From positions 496,001 through 560,000 of the forward strand of contig NZ_JAMBNS010000001.1 in NCBI RefSeq assembly GCF_023715225.1: a stretch of DNA of 64,000 nucleotides, written 5' to 3'. Shown here piece by piece: positions 8,325 through 16,831 of this stretch. Position numbers and translations under genes: made by a program. How positions within the stretch are numbered: the stretch's first letter is position 1; every line of letters starts with the position of its first letter. The notes beneath the pieces are model-generated. The model searched no databases. It saw only the letters and a list, made by a program, of their open reading frames with translations, and had not been told where the DNA came from. Source of the DNA: Robertmurraya korlensis (lineage in GTDB: Bacteria; Bacillota; Bacilli; Bacillales; Cytobacillaceae).

Positions 8325-9353
8325 CTAAAGGATGACATTAATATCTCCAAATTCATGCCATAAATATTGTTTATTAAGTGCTTCCTCATACGCCGGAAAT
8401 AGTTTTTCTTTTGGTACAAAAGCTAAAAGCATATCCAAATGACTCGCTTTTGGTTCATGAAAGCCAGTAATAATGCCATCTATCAACTGCAACTTTGACT
8501 CTTCAGTAATATACAAATTTGTCCAACCAGAGAGACAGCTGGTCTTCGCGGCGGTTTCTAAGGCACGAACAACTGTCGTACCAACCGCAATGACCTTTGA
8601 TCCGCTTTTCTTTGTATCTAGCACCTTATTCATTGTCTTCTCTGGAATGATATATTTCTCACAATTTTCTTCAGGACTTGGAAGCAAATTGTCGTCCAAA
8701 AAATAACTAAGCCCAGTGTGTAATTGAAGAAAAGCAATCTGAATCCCTTTTTTTTGTAATCGAAATAGCAGTTCCCAGCTTATGGCTCTTCCAGCTGAAG
8801 GCATTTCCAACGATCCGGGTGTTGACGCAAAAACGGTTTGATAATATTCAAGACTCCAAGGTTCATGAATATATTCATAACGGATAGGTTCTCCTATCAT
8901 ATAGATCTCTTCTAGTAGCTCTGTACCTCCTTTTGAAAATTGAATTCGTGAGAGGGGAGTAGGGCTTTTCAGATTTAATACAGTAGCTGACAAAGTGGGG
9001 GAAAAGTATAAAACTTCTCCAGCCGATACCTTTTTACTTAAAATTAATGCTTCCCATTCGAACTCATTTAGTTTACGAGCAAGTTTCACCTCTATAGTTG
9101 ATGGTTCCTTCAGACTATTTTGATGAAACCTAGCTCTTAATAGTGCGGGGATTGTTCTACTATTGTTAAGAACTAGGAGGTCACCTGCTTGAAGATAATG
9201 TTCAAGATGACTGAATTCATCGTGGTCTACTTGCCCACTTTGTTTATTAAGTACCATCATTTTTACCTGATCACGTCTAATCCCTCTTCGCTCAGGAGGG
9301 ATTGACGCATTTAACTGTCTCGGAAGATGAAAATCAAAAGCTTGTGAAGTCAT
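8325..9353 (-). CDS. QueA-like protein (SAM:tRNA ribosyltransferase-isomerase family paralogue)
   Basis: The 342-residue protein aligns over its length with QueA, which transfers and isomerises the ribosyl of S-adenosylmethionine to make epoxyqueuosine in tRNA. Family landmarks are present: DLLVLNNSRTIPALL (59-72), YYQTVFA (170-176), VGTTVVRALE, and the GIITGFHEPKAS region. However the family's AGLHFT segment reads AGRAIS (187-192) and the MHSE-like segment is NCEK. It is therefore a diverged paralogue, not clearly the canonical enzyme. Its start overlaps the SDR stop as ATGA. Confidence 0.85.
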   Translation of the reverse strand: MTSQAFDFHLPRQLNASIPPERRGIRRDQVKMMVLNKQSGQVDHDEFSHLEHYLQAGDLLVLNNSRTIPALLRARFHQNSLKEPSTIEVKLARKLNEFEWEALILSKKVSAGEVLYFSPTLSATVLNLKSPTPLSRIQFSKGGTELLEEIYMIGEPIRYEYIHEPWSLEYYQTVFASTPGSLEMPSAGRAISWELLFRLQKKGIQIAFLQLHTGLSYFLDDNLLPSPEENCEKYIIPEKTMNKVLDTKKSGSKVIAVGTTVVRALETAAKTSCLSGWTNLYITEESKLQLIDGIITGFHEPKASHLDMLLAFVPKEKLFPAYEEALNKQYLWHEFGDINVIL

Positions 9354-10075
9354 TTTCTTTCCTCCTTGTATACTTGGGCTTCAAACCGTTTCCCGGTAAT
9401 ATTATTTGCGTCTTCGGAAGCTAAATAAAGAAAAATATCAACCACATCGTTCGGGTCTGCTAGAGGATAATCACAATCAGGGACGGCTAGTGCGTGCATT
9501 TCGGTATTCATTTCCCCAGGATCGACCATGTTGATGCGGATATTTGTGTCACGTAGTTCATCAGCCCAAGTTTCTGTTAATCCTTCAAGTGCAAACTTTG
9601 ACACCCCATAGGCACCCCATCCGGCATACCCAGTTGAACCGGCTTCAGAGGTAATATTAATGACTGCCCCCTTATTTTGTAAAAGCATGTGAATCAGCAC
9701 TCTTTTTGTTATCAAAAAAGGACCTAGAACATTTACGTGAAATGTAGTAGAAAAGTCATACTCAGGATAATCTAGTAATAGAGGTATTGGACTCGGCCCA
9801 AGAGTTGAGGCATTATTGATTAACACATCGATTTGTCCATACCGTTCTACTGTTAAAGCTACAAATCTTTCTACGTCTCTTGGAAGAGAAATATCTGCCT
9901 TTATTGCAAACACCTCTGCTCCTAATTGTTCAGCTTCTTCCTTCACTTGAAATAAGGCTTCCGTATTTCTGGCGCAAATAGACAATCGTTTCCTTTGTTT
10001 GGCAAATGCTAATGTTAAAGCCTTTCCTAATCCTTTTGATGCTCCTGTAATCATGACTACATCGTTACTATTCAT
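9350..10075 (-). CDS. SDR-family oxidoreductase
   Basis: A 241-residue classical short-chain dehydrogenase. It has the TGASKGLG cofactor motif (about 10-17), the NNAS motif (near 88-91), a catalytic S in the ITSEAGS strand and YGVSK (Y-X3-K, near 156-160), followed by VDPGEMNTEM. The substrate is unknown; NADP use is likely from the basic residues after the glycine motif. It heads a five-gene minus-strand cluster and overlaps the QueA-like gene by four bases. The ATG follows CAGGAGGAG. Confidence 0.9.
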   Translation of the reverse strand: MNSNDVVMITGASKGLGKALTLAFAKQRKRLSICARNTEALFQVKEEAEQLGAEVFAIKADISLPRDVERFVALTVERYGQIDVLINNASTLGPSPIPLLLDYPEYDFSTTFHVNVLGPFLITKRVLIHMLLQNKGAVINITSEAGSTGYAGWGAYGVSKFALEGLTETWADELRDTNIRINMVDPGEMNTEMHALAVPDCDYPLADPNDVVDIFLYLASEDANNITGKRFEAQVYKEERK

Positions 10076-10274
10076 TACAAATCTCCTCCTGTATAAATGG
10101 TTTCTTGTAATTACAGAATAGAAAATATTTTTATTATTTCCCTCGTGAAAAAGCTCTATATTTTCTACAACTTTAGTCGTAGAAGAAAAATGAATAGGAA
10201 AAATTTAAAAAAATCTTATATTTCAAAAATGAAAACGTGTTCTTTTGTCGAATATGTATATAGAGGAATAAAGG

Positions 10275-10304
10275 TTGAACTTCTATGAGGTCTTATCGTA
10301 TGAT
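10275..10304 (+). promoter_or_regulatory. SigA promoter of accBC
   Basis: TTGAAC (10275-10280), an 18-bp spacer and TATGAT (10299-10304) give a good vegetative promoter about 40 bases ahead of the accB start codon. Confidence 0.7.
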
Positions 10305-10305
10305 A

Positions 10306-10322
10306 TTAGTATCTAGTGCTAA
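10306..10322 (+). promoter_or_regulatory. FapR-like operator overlapping the accB transcription start
   Basis: TTAGTATCTAGTGCTAA is a 17-bp imperfect palindrome that fits the FapR consensus (TTAGTACCTRRTACTAA-like) with few differences. It starts two bases after the -10 element, where known FapR boxes sit. FapR represses lipid synthesis genes and is released by malonyl-CoA, the product of the enzyme encoded here. Confidence 0.6.
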
Positions 10323-10345
10323 AAAGTAAATTAGAGGTGAGTATG

Positions 10346-10855
10346 ATGTTAAAGGTTCAAGAAATTAGAGAATTAATAAAACTTGTAGATCAATCAAGTC
10401 TAGATGAATTTGTATATGAATACGAAGGTGCAAAAATTAAAATGAAAAAAAATGTGGCTGAGGGTACTGTAACTGTAAAGGAACAAGTTACACCAGCACC
10501 TGTAGTCGTTGCTGACAGAACACCAGCACCAGTGGCTGCTGTAGAGGTAAAGAAAGAGGAGCCAATTGCACCTCAAGCACAACCAGCACAAACACCTGCT
10601 GCTGATACTTCAAACTTACATAAAATCACTTCACCGATGGTGGGGACTTTCTACCAATCGCCTTCTCCTGATGCTGATGTGTATGTTAAGGTTGGATCAA
10701 AGGTTTCTAGCGATTCAGTTGTTTGTATTGTCGAAGCAATGAAGTTATTTAATGAAATAGAAGCTGAAGTTAACGGAGAAATTGTAGAAATACTTGTAAA
10801 AGACGGACAGTTAGTGGAGTATGGTCAACCGTTATTTTTAGTGAAGCCAGAGTAA
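10346..10855 (+). CDS. accB: Biotin carboxyl carrier protein of acetyl-CoA carboxylase
   Basis: AccB carries the biotin that shuttles CO2 between AccC and the AccAD transferase in the first step of fatty acid synthesis. The product of 169 residues has an N-terminal helical region, a long Ala/Pro/Val-rich linker (about 48-88) and a biotinyl domain ending in [10 protein letters not shown], with the biotin lysine at K133. I start at ATG 10346, five bases after GAGGTGA; upstream in-frame codons overlap the promoter and operator. accC follows after 13 bases. Confidence 0.96.
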   Translation: MLKVQEIRELIKLVDQSSLDEFVYEYEGAKIKMKKNVAEGTVTVKEQVTPAPVVVADRTPAPVAAVEVKKEEPIAPQAQPAQTPAADTSNLHKITSPMVGTFYQSPSPDADVYVKVGSKVSSDSVVCIVEAMKLFNEIEAEVNGEIVEILVKDGQLVEYGQPLFLVKPE

Positions 10856-10868
10856 GGAGCTGTCTGCT

Positions 10869-12227
10869 ATGATAAAAAAGTTATTAATTGCGAATCGAGG
10901 AGAAATAGCTGTTCGAATTATAAGAGCTTGTCGTGAGCTTGGGATTGAATCTGTTGCAGTATATTCTGAAGCGGACCGTGAATCTTTACATGTTCAGCTT
11001 GCTGATGAAGCATACTGTATTGGACCAACAGCTTCAAAAGATAGTTACTTGAATTTTACTAATATTATTAGTGTAGCTAAGCTGACGAGCTGTGACGCGA
11101 TTCATCCTGGTTATGGATTTTTAGCTGAAAATGCTGACTTTGCTGATCTTTGTAGAGATGTGAATATCACATTTGTAGGACCATCTCCTGAAGCCATCTC
11201 TAAGATGGGGACAAAGGATGTAGCTCGTGAAACGATGAAACAAGCAGGAGTTCCTATTGTTCCAGGATCCCAAGGAATCATTAAAGACGATGAAGAAGCA
11301 ATCGAATTGGCTAATAAAATCGGGTACCCTGTTATAATAAAAGCGACTGCTGGTGGGGGCGGAAAAGGGATTCGTGTGGCCCGAACGGAGACTGAGCTAA
11401 TCAAAGGGATTAACATTACTCAACAAGAAGCATTAACTGCTTTTGGTAACCCTGGTGTATATATCGAAAAGTTTATTGAAGAGTTCCGACATGTGGAGAT
11501 ACAAGTTCTTGCAGATAATCATGGTCATGCCATCCATTTAGGGGAAAGAGATTGCTCCATCCAAAGAAGACTTCAAAAGCTTCTCGAGGAAACGCCATCT
11601 CCAGCCTTAGACGGAGAAGTAAGACATGAGATGGGAACAGCAGCCGTAAAGGCAGCACTAGCGGTTGATTATTCCGGTGCAGGGACAGTAGAATTTATAT
11701 ATGATTATCAAAACCGTAAGTTTTACTTTATGGAAATGAATACTCGTATCCAAGTAGAACATCCTGTCACAGAGATGGTAACTGGCGTTGACCTGATTAA
11801 GGAACAAATAAAAGTGGCATCTGGTGAAAAGCTTAGTTTAACTCAAGAAGAAGTTAGTTTTAATGGGTGGGCAATTGAATGCAGAATTAACGCAGAAAAT
11901 CCAATGAAGAAATTCATGCCTTCACCTGGTAAAATAGAGATGTATCTTCCTCCTGGAGGTTTAGGAGTTCGTGTGGATTCAGCTGCATATCCTGGTTATA
12001 CGATTCCGCCATATTATGACAGCATGATTGCGAAGCTGATTACTTACGGAAGTACTAGGGAAGAAGCAATCGCACGCATGAAAAGAGCGCTTAGTGAATT
12101 TGTCATAGAAGGAATTCATACAACCATTCCTTTCCACTTAAAACTTTTAAATCACGAAAAGTTTGTTGAAGGTGACTTTAACACGAAATTTCTTGAAATG
12201 TATGATTTAATGGAAACAGGAAAATAA
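10869..12227 (+). CDS. accC: Acetyl-CoA carboxylase, biotin carboxylase subunit
   Basis: The 452-residue enzyme carboxylates the biotin of AccB using ATP and bicarbonate. It shows the N-terminal [18 protein letters not shown] domain, an ATP-grasp domain with the glycine-rich [13 protein letters not shown] loop (about 159-171), the [14 protein letters not shown] catalytic segment and a C-terminal biotin carboxylase domain. Full length for the family. The ATG is preceded by AAGGAGC. It is co-transcribed with accB. Confidence 0.97.
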   Translation: MIKKLLIANRGEIAVRIIRACRELGIESVAVYSEADRESLHVQLADEAYCIGPTASKDSYLNFTNIISVAKLTSCDAIHPGYGFLAENADFADLCRDVNITFVGPSPEAISKMGTKDVARETMKQAGVPIVPGSQGIIKDDEEAIELANKIGYPVIIKATAGGGGKGIRVARTETELIKGINITQQEALTAFGNPGVYIEKFIEEFRHVEIQVLADNHGHAIHLGERDCSIQRRLQKLLEETPSPALDGEVRHEMGTAAVKAALAVDYSGAGTVEFIYDYQNRKFYFMEMNTRIQVEHPVTEMVTGVDLIKEQIKVASGEKLSLTQEEVSFNGWAIECRINAENPMKKFMPSPGKIEMYLPPGGLGVRVDSAAYPGYTIPPYYDSMIAKLITYGSTREEAIARMKRALSEFVIEGIHTTIPFHLKLLNHEKFVEGDFNTKFLEMYDLMETGK

Positions 12228-12244
12228 AGTTGGAGGTGCTTTGT

Positions 12245-12652
12245 ATGAGCGAAAATAATATCTTGGAAATGAATCCAGGAAATTCTGGTCTTGGGAAAGT
12301 TGAGATTGCACCTGAAGTGATTGAAGTAATTGCTGGTATTGCTGCTTCTGAAGTAGAAGGAGTTTCTCAAATGAGAGGAAACTTCGCATTAGGGGTCGTT
12401 GAGCGATTAGGTAAGAAAAATCATGGTAAGGGCGTTAAGGTGGAGCTTGGAGAAGACGGAATTAAAGTTGATGTGTATTGCTTAATGAAGTTTGGTGTTT
12501 CCATTCCAACTGTTGCTCAAAAGGTTCAAGATAATATTCGACAAGCACTTTTGAATATGACTGCACTTGATGCTAAGGAAGTAAACGTGCATATCGTTGG
12601 CATTCAGTTTGAAAGTACGAAGCAAGAGGTTGAACAAGAACAAGAGCTGTAA
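12245..12652 (+). CDS. yqhY: Asp23/Gls24-family envelope stress response protein (YqhY-like)
   Basis: A 135-residue Asp23/DUF322 protein with the core IAPEVIEVIAGIAASEVEGV and the later VYCLMKFGVSIPTVAQKVQDNI typical of the family. In B. subtilis yqhY is co-transcribed with accBC and has been linked to acetyl-CoA carboxylase homeostasis. The ATG at 12245 follows GGAGGTG; an earlier in-frame ATG at 12230 lacks a ribosome site. A terminator follows. Confidence 0.93.
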   Translation: MSENNILEMNPGNSGLGKVEIAPEVIEVIAGIAASEVEGVSQMRGNFALGVVERLGKKNHGKGVKVELGEDGIKVDVYCLMKFGVSIPTVAQKVQDNIRQALLNMTALDAKEVNVHIVGIQFESTKQEVEQEQEL

Positions 12653-12666
12653 ATTTACTCACTCTA

Positions 12667-12706
12667 AAGAGTCAAGGACAACAAAAAAGTCTTTGGCTCT
12701 TTTTTC
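12667..12706 (+). terminator. Terminator of the accBC-yqhY unit
   Basis: The arms AAGAGTCAAGGAC and GTCTTTGGCTCTT pair with two G-U or mismatched positions and are followed by six T, then CTTTC. Confidence 0.85.
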
Positions 12707-12791
12707 TTTCGAGTATTTCATGTATGATGAGTTATTATGCTATGATCATATTATGATTAGGTATCTCAACCAATAAAGGAGTTTAGGATAG

Positions 12792-13190
12792 ATGAAAAGA
12801 AGAACGGCAAGAGAAAAAGCGTTACAAGCATTGTTTCAAATTGACATGAGTGAAGCAGATCCAAAGGAAGCGATTCTTCATGTATTAGAAGAAGAACGTG
12901 GAGATGACTACCTCTCTAATCTAGTTAGTGGGGTTGTAGAACACAAAAGTCAAATTGATGAAATGATTAAAGAGCATTTAGAAAAATGGACAATTGAGCG
13001 AATTGCACCAGTAGATCGGAACCTGTTAAGACTGGCTGTTTACGAACTTGTATACTTGAAGGAAGAGGTTCCTTCAAACGTTGTCATCGACGAAGCGATT
13101 GAGATTGCGAAAATTTTCGGAGATGAGCATGCTAGTCGATTCGTAAATGGAGTTCTCTCGAAAATAAAGCAACAAACAGAAAAGCAGTAA
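12792..13190 (+). CDS. nusB: Transcription antitermination factor NusB
   Basis: The 132-residue all-helical protein begins [16 protein letters not shown], the arginine-rich NusB signature that binds boxA RNA with NusE (S10), and ends with the conserved [25 protein letters not shown]. It works in rRNA antitermination. The ATG has AAAGGAGTT upstream. It leads a run that goes on through folD and xseAB. Confidence 0.96.
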   Translation: MKRRTAREKALQALFQIDMSEADPKEAILHVLEEERGDDYLSNLVSGVVEHKSQIDEMIKEHLEKWTIERIAPVDRNLLRLAVYELVYLKEEVPSNVVIDEAIEIAKIFGDEHASRFVNGVLSKIKQQTEKQ

Positions 13191-13220
13191 TTCCGCTTTT
13201 GCTGATAAGGGGGAATGATT

Positions 13221-14075
13221 GTGACAGCTCAAACAATTGATGGGAAAGAAGTTAGTATAAAAAAGAGAATAGAAATCCAGTCAAACGTTCAGAACCTCAA
13301 AAAAGAGGGAGTGGTACCAGGCTTAGCGGTTATTTTAGTCGGGAATGATGATGCATCACGTACATATGTAGCTAACAAGCAGAAAGCCTGTAAGGAACTT
13401 GGAATTTACTCAGAACTTATTACATTCGACTCAACTGTAAGCCAAGACATATTGCTATCTAAAATTTATGAGCTTAATGAGTGTAAAGAAATACATGGGA
13501 TATTGGTACAGCTTCCACTTCCAGAACACTTGGATGAAGACGAAATTATTAATGCTATTTCACCGATGAAAGACGTTGATGGTTTTCATCCAATTAATGT
13601 GGGAAAGATGGTTATCGGACAAGATGCATTGATGCCATGCACCCCCTCGGGTGTGATCGTAATGCTCGAAGAAAATGGTATTTCTCTATCTGGAAAGCAT
13701 GTTGTGATTGTGGGACGAAGTAATATCGTAGGAAAGCCACTAGGGCAAATGCTATTAAATCGTGATGCAACGGTTACTTACTGCCATTCAAAGACTCGCG
13801 ATCTACGATCATACACGAATCAAGCAGATATTTTAATTGCCGCTGTAGGGCGAGCTAATTTCATAACTGCCGACTATGTAAGACAAGGGGCAGTAGTCAT
13901 TGATGTTGGAATCAATAGAAATGAACAAGGGAAGCTCTGCGGTGATGTTGCTTACCATCAAGTAAAAGAAAAGACCTCCTACATAACCCCGGTACCAGGT
14001 GGAGTCGGTCCCATGACCATTACCATGCTCATGTATAACACAGTCAAAGCCGCACGAAAAGCTATTCAAGGATAG
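13221..14075 (+). CDS. folD: Bifunctional methylenetetrahydrofolate dehydrogenase/cyclohydrolase
   Basis: FolD interconverts 5,10-methylene-, methenyl- and 10-formyl-tetrahydrofolate with NADP. The motif TYVANKQKA holds the catalytic Y-X3-K, QLPLPEH and the DVDGFHP segment follow, and the NADP-binding VVIVGRSNIVGKP and the terminal TPVPGGVGPMTITML are intact. I choose GTG at 13221 (about 284 residues), seven bases after AAGGGGG; the ATG at 13215 lies too close to that site. It is 30 bases after nusB. Confidence 0.94.
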   Translation: MTAQTIDGKEVSIKKRIEIQSNVQNLKKEGVVPGLAVILVGNDDASRTYVANKQKACKELGIYSELITFDSTVSQDILLSKIYELNECKEIHGILVQLPLPEHLDEDEIINAISPMKDVDGFHPINVGKMVIGQDALMPCTPSGVIVMLEENGISLSGKHVVIVGRSNIVGKPLGQMLLNRDATVTYCHSKTRDLRSYTNQADILIAAVGRANFITADYVRQGAVVIDVGINRNEQGKLCGDVAYHQVKEKTSYITPVPGGVGPMTITMLMYNTVKAARKAIQG

Positions 14076-14083
14076 ATTTTCAC

Positions 14084-14181
14084 AAAAAACAGCCCTTTTT
14101 TTATAGGTAATCCCTTTTCTAAATCATCAAGACGTGACTGAAAAGAGATTTATCCTTATAATTAGATAGGACTGTTTTTTT
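14084..14181 (+). terminator. Long imperfect hairpin between folD and xseA (terminator or attenuator)
   Basis: Outer arms AAAAAACAG-CC (14084-14094) and GG-A-CTGTTTTTT (14169-14180) enclose further pairing, including CCCTTTTC (14113-14120) with GAAAAGAG (14140-14147). The right arm ends in seven T, so it can work as an intrinsic terminator, yet the folded span of about 98 bases is long. Confidence 0.55.
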
Positions 14182-14216
14182 GCGTGATCCATACCTTTGG
14201 TTAAAAGGAGTACTAA

Positions 14217-15575
14217 ATGGAAGAAAAGCAATATGTAACAATAACTGCCTTAACTAAATATATAAAAAGAAAGTTTGACGCTGATCCACATTTACAGGAT
14301 ATTTACGTAAAAGGGGAAATTTCAAACTTTAAACAGCACTCTAGTGGACATATGTACTTTACCTTAAAAGACGAAAAAGCAAGAATCCTCGCCGTCATGT
14401 TTTCAAGCTTTAATAAATCCATTAAATTCAGACCGGAAAATGGAATGAAAGTGTTAGTGAAAGGCGATATCACCTTATACGAACAAAGTGGTCAGTATCA
14501 AATGTACATAAAAGAGATGCAGCCCGATGGAATCGGCGATCTTTATCTAGCTTTTGAACAGCTTAAAGAAAAACTTTTAAAACAAGGTTTATTTTCAAAG
14601 GAATATAAAAAACCATTGCCAAAATATCCCCACACAGTTGGGGTCATTACCTCTCCTACGGGTGCAGCGATACGAGATATTTTAACGACCCTTAAAAGGA
14701 GATACCCGATTGCTAATATAATGGTCATTCCCGCCCTTGTTCAAGGAGAGCAAGGAGCTGCATCCATTGTAAAGGCAATTGAACAAGCGAATCAACTACA
14801 TGAAATTGACGTTCTGATTGTTGGCCGCGGTGGGGGATCAATTGAGGAATTATGGTCGTTCAATGAGGAAATAGTCGCAAGGGCTATATTTGCATCTAGG
14901 ATTCCAATTATCTCTGCTGTTGGTCATGAAACAGACACGACCATTGCTGATTATGTGGCGGATCTTCGAGCACCGACTCCTACGGGAGCGGCAGAGCTCG
15001 CTGTCCCGCATATTGATGAATTAATTGAAAGAGTGTTAACAAGACAAACAAGGATTATTCGAAAGATAAAAGAGAAGATAAATGTACAAGCACAGCGATA
15101 TGATCGTTTAAGTAAATCATATGCTTTCAAGTACCCTCAAAGATTGTATGAGCAAAAGTTAGAGCAAATTGATAAGTCGACAGAATTATTACAGAGGGCA
15201 GCACAAGGCTTATTTTTGAATAGAAATGAAGGATATATTCGTACGAAACGGAGACTTGAAAGAAATAATTTGAATACACTTCTTCAAACAGCTGTTCTGC
15301 AGCAAACAAAGACGGAAAAGGTATTAAATCGTGCTTTTGCTAGCCTTCTTTTAGCTAAGAAGAAAGAACATCAAAGAGTGAATATGGCATTGGATGCGTT
15401 AAGTCCTTTGAAAATTATGGACCGAGGATATAGTCTCGTCTACGATGAAGACGATCACTTAGTAAAAAGCACAGAACAAATTCAACTTAATGATAATATT
15501 AAAATAAAACTTGTAGATGGTTCTATCACTTGTGAAGTGTTAGAGATCGAGGGGAAGGATCAAACAAATGAGTAA
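14217..15575 (+). CDS. xseA: Exodeoxyribonuclease VII large subunit
   Basis: The 452-residue catalytic subunit of ExoVII, a single-strand exonuclease active in both directions. An N-terminal OB-fold (about 5-100) with [22 protein letters not shown] is followed by the exonuclease domain with [15 protein letters not shown] and [29 protein letters not shown], then a long coiled-coil C-terminus. The ATG follows AAAAGGAG. It overlaps xseB by eight bases. Confidence 0.97.
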   Translation: MEEKQYVTITALTKYIKRKFDADPHLQDIYVKGEISNFKQHSSGHMYFTLKDEKARILAVMFSSFNKSIKFRPENGMKVLVKGDITLYEQSGQYQMYIKEMQPDGIGDLYLAFEQLKEKLLKQGLFSKEYKKPLPKYPHTVGVITSPTGAAIRDILTTLKRRYPIANIMVIPALVQGEQGAASIVKAIEQANQLHEIDVLIVGRGGGSIEELWSFNEEIVARAIFASRIPIISAVGHETDTTIADYVADLRAPTPTGAAELAVPHIDELIERVLTRQTRIIRKIKEKINVQAQRYDRLSKSYAFKYPQRLYEQKLEQIDKSTELLQRAAQGLFLNRNEGYIRTKRRLERNNLNTLLQTAVLQQTKTEKVLNRAFASLLLAKKKEHQRVNMALDALSPLKIMDRGYSLVYDEDDHLVKSTEQIQLNDNIKIKLVDGSITCEVLEIEGKDQTNE

Positions 15576-15801
15576 CGAAACGAAAATAAGTTTTGAAGAA
15601 GCGATGCAGCAACTTGAAGATATTGTTGAACAATTAGAAGAAGGAGATGTACCTTTAGAAGAGGCGATTTCTATTTATAAAAAAGGAATGGAGCTCTCAA
15701 AGCTTTGTCACGATAAGCTCCGCAATGTAGAAGAGCAACTAACAGAAATTCTTACGGAGAATGGGAAGAAGGAAACCTTCTCTATTCAAGAGGAGGAATA
15801 A
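15568..15801 (+). CDS. xseB: Exodeoxyribonuclease VII small subunit
   Basis: A 77-residue helical hairpin with the family core [26 protein letters not shown]. XseB molecules bind along the XseA coiled coil in the ExoVII holoenzyme. The ATG lies inside the last codons of xseA and is preceded by GGGGAAGG, so translation is coupled. ispA follows after two bases. Confidence 0.96.
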   Translation: MSNETKISFEEAMQQLEDIVEQLEEGDVPLEEAISIYKKGMELSKLCHDKLRNVEEQLTEILTENGKKETFSIQEEE

Positions 15802-15803
15802 TA

Positions 15804-16697
15804 GTGAAGAAAGTGGGACTTACCACCTTTTCTAAAAAGTATAAAGAGCTAGTGGAAGCTTATTTAAATGAATCTGTTAGTAAATTAACTGCACCTTCAC
15901 TAATTAAAGAAGCGATGCTCTACTCGTTAGAAGCAGGCGGCAAACGTATTCGTCCGTTATTATTATTCGCTACATTAGAAGCGTTTGGGAAGAAGGGGGA
16001 AATAGGTTTAGAAGCGGCTGCAGCGATAGAAATGATTCATACGTATTCTTTAATTCATGACGATCTTCCTAGCATGGATAACGATGACCTAAGAAGAGGA
16101 AAACCAACTAATCATAAGGTGTTCGGAGAAGCATACGCTATCCTGGCTGGCGACGCCCTTTTAACGTACAGCTTTCAAGTAATTTCAAGTTTATCCTCCG
16201 AACATATACCGGCCGAAGTGAAAATTCAACTTATTACAGAGCTAGCGAAAGCTTCAGGGGCCGAAGGGATGGTAGGTGGACAAGTAGCCGATATGGATGG
16301 GGAAGGGAAAGACTTAAGTCTTGATGAACTTGAATACATTCACATCCATAAGACAGGGAAGTTACTAGCGTACAGTGTGGTTGCTGGAGCAATGATTGCC
16401 GGAGCAAATACTCACCAATTAGAAAAGTTTTCTGCATTTGCTCATCATTTAGGTTTAGCCTTTCAAATTAGGGATGATATTTTAGATCTTGAAGGCGATG
16501 AGGAAATCATTGGGAAAAAAGTGGGCAGTGACGAACAGAATAATAAGAGTACATATCCATCATTATTGACAATCGAGGGGGCAAGGCAATCGTTACTAGA
16601 GCATATTTCGCTTGCAAAGGATGCCCTAAATAGCACGGAACTTGAAACGGATATTCTTAAAGAAATCACGGATTTAGTTGCTAACCGAAATCATTAA
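15804..16697 (+). CDS. ispA: Farnesyl diphosphate synthase (polyprenyl synthase family)
   Basis: IspA condenses isopentenyl diphosphate with dimethylallyl and geranyl diphosphate to make C15 farnesyl diphosphate. The two aspartate-rich metal sites are present: DDLPSMDNDD (about 88-97) and DDILD (about 227-231), along with GGKRIRP near residue 46. The length of 297 fits. The GTG start follows GAGGAGGAA and nearly touches xseB. dxs of the same isoprenoid pathway lies downstream. Confidence 0.95.
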   Translation: MKKVGLTTFSKKYKELVEAYLNESVSKLTAPSLIKEAMLYSLEAGGKRIRPLLLFATLEAFGKKGEIGLEAAAAIEMIHTYSLIHDDLPSMDNDDLRRGKPTNHKVFGEAYAILAGDALLTYSFQVISSLSSEHIPAEVKIQLITELAKASGAEGMVGGQVADMDGEGKDLSLDELEYIHIHKTGKLLAYSVVAGAMIAGANTHQLEKFSAFAHHLGLAFQIRDDILDLEGDEEIIGKKVGSDEQNNKSTYPSLLTIEGARQSLLEHISLAKDALNSTELETDILKEITDLVANRNH

Positions 16698-16831
16698 TAA
16701 GAGTGTAAACGGAAAACATTTGGAAAAATGTCAGTAATACGGTACTCTTAATGTATACAGCTAACGAAACACATGAACAACTAAGAAAAAGATCGGCAAC
16801 AATTAAGAGATGAAAGTGAGTGGTCCAACTA

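Larger units (their letters stand above)
10076..10345. other. Divergent intergenic region between the SDR gene and accB
   Basis: It holds the SDR ribosome site at the left end, an imperfect inverted repeat TTTTCTAC / GTAGAAGAAAA at about 10158-10188 of unknown role, and the accB promoter and operator at the right end. The only longer reading frame here (10097-10288) has no credible ribosome site and an AT-noise composition. Confidence 0.5.

Noticed and set aside
10097-10288. 63-codon plus-strand frame before accB
   Set aside because: No ribosome site, AT-noise composition, and it overlaps the accB promoter region; no recognisable motif.
16752-16814. 20-codon frame between ispA and dxs (MYTANE...)
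   Set aside because: No ribosome site; the region instead shows weak inverted repeats (AAGAGT/ACTCTT and ACATTT/AAATGT) that I could not assign a role.
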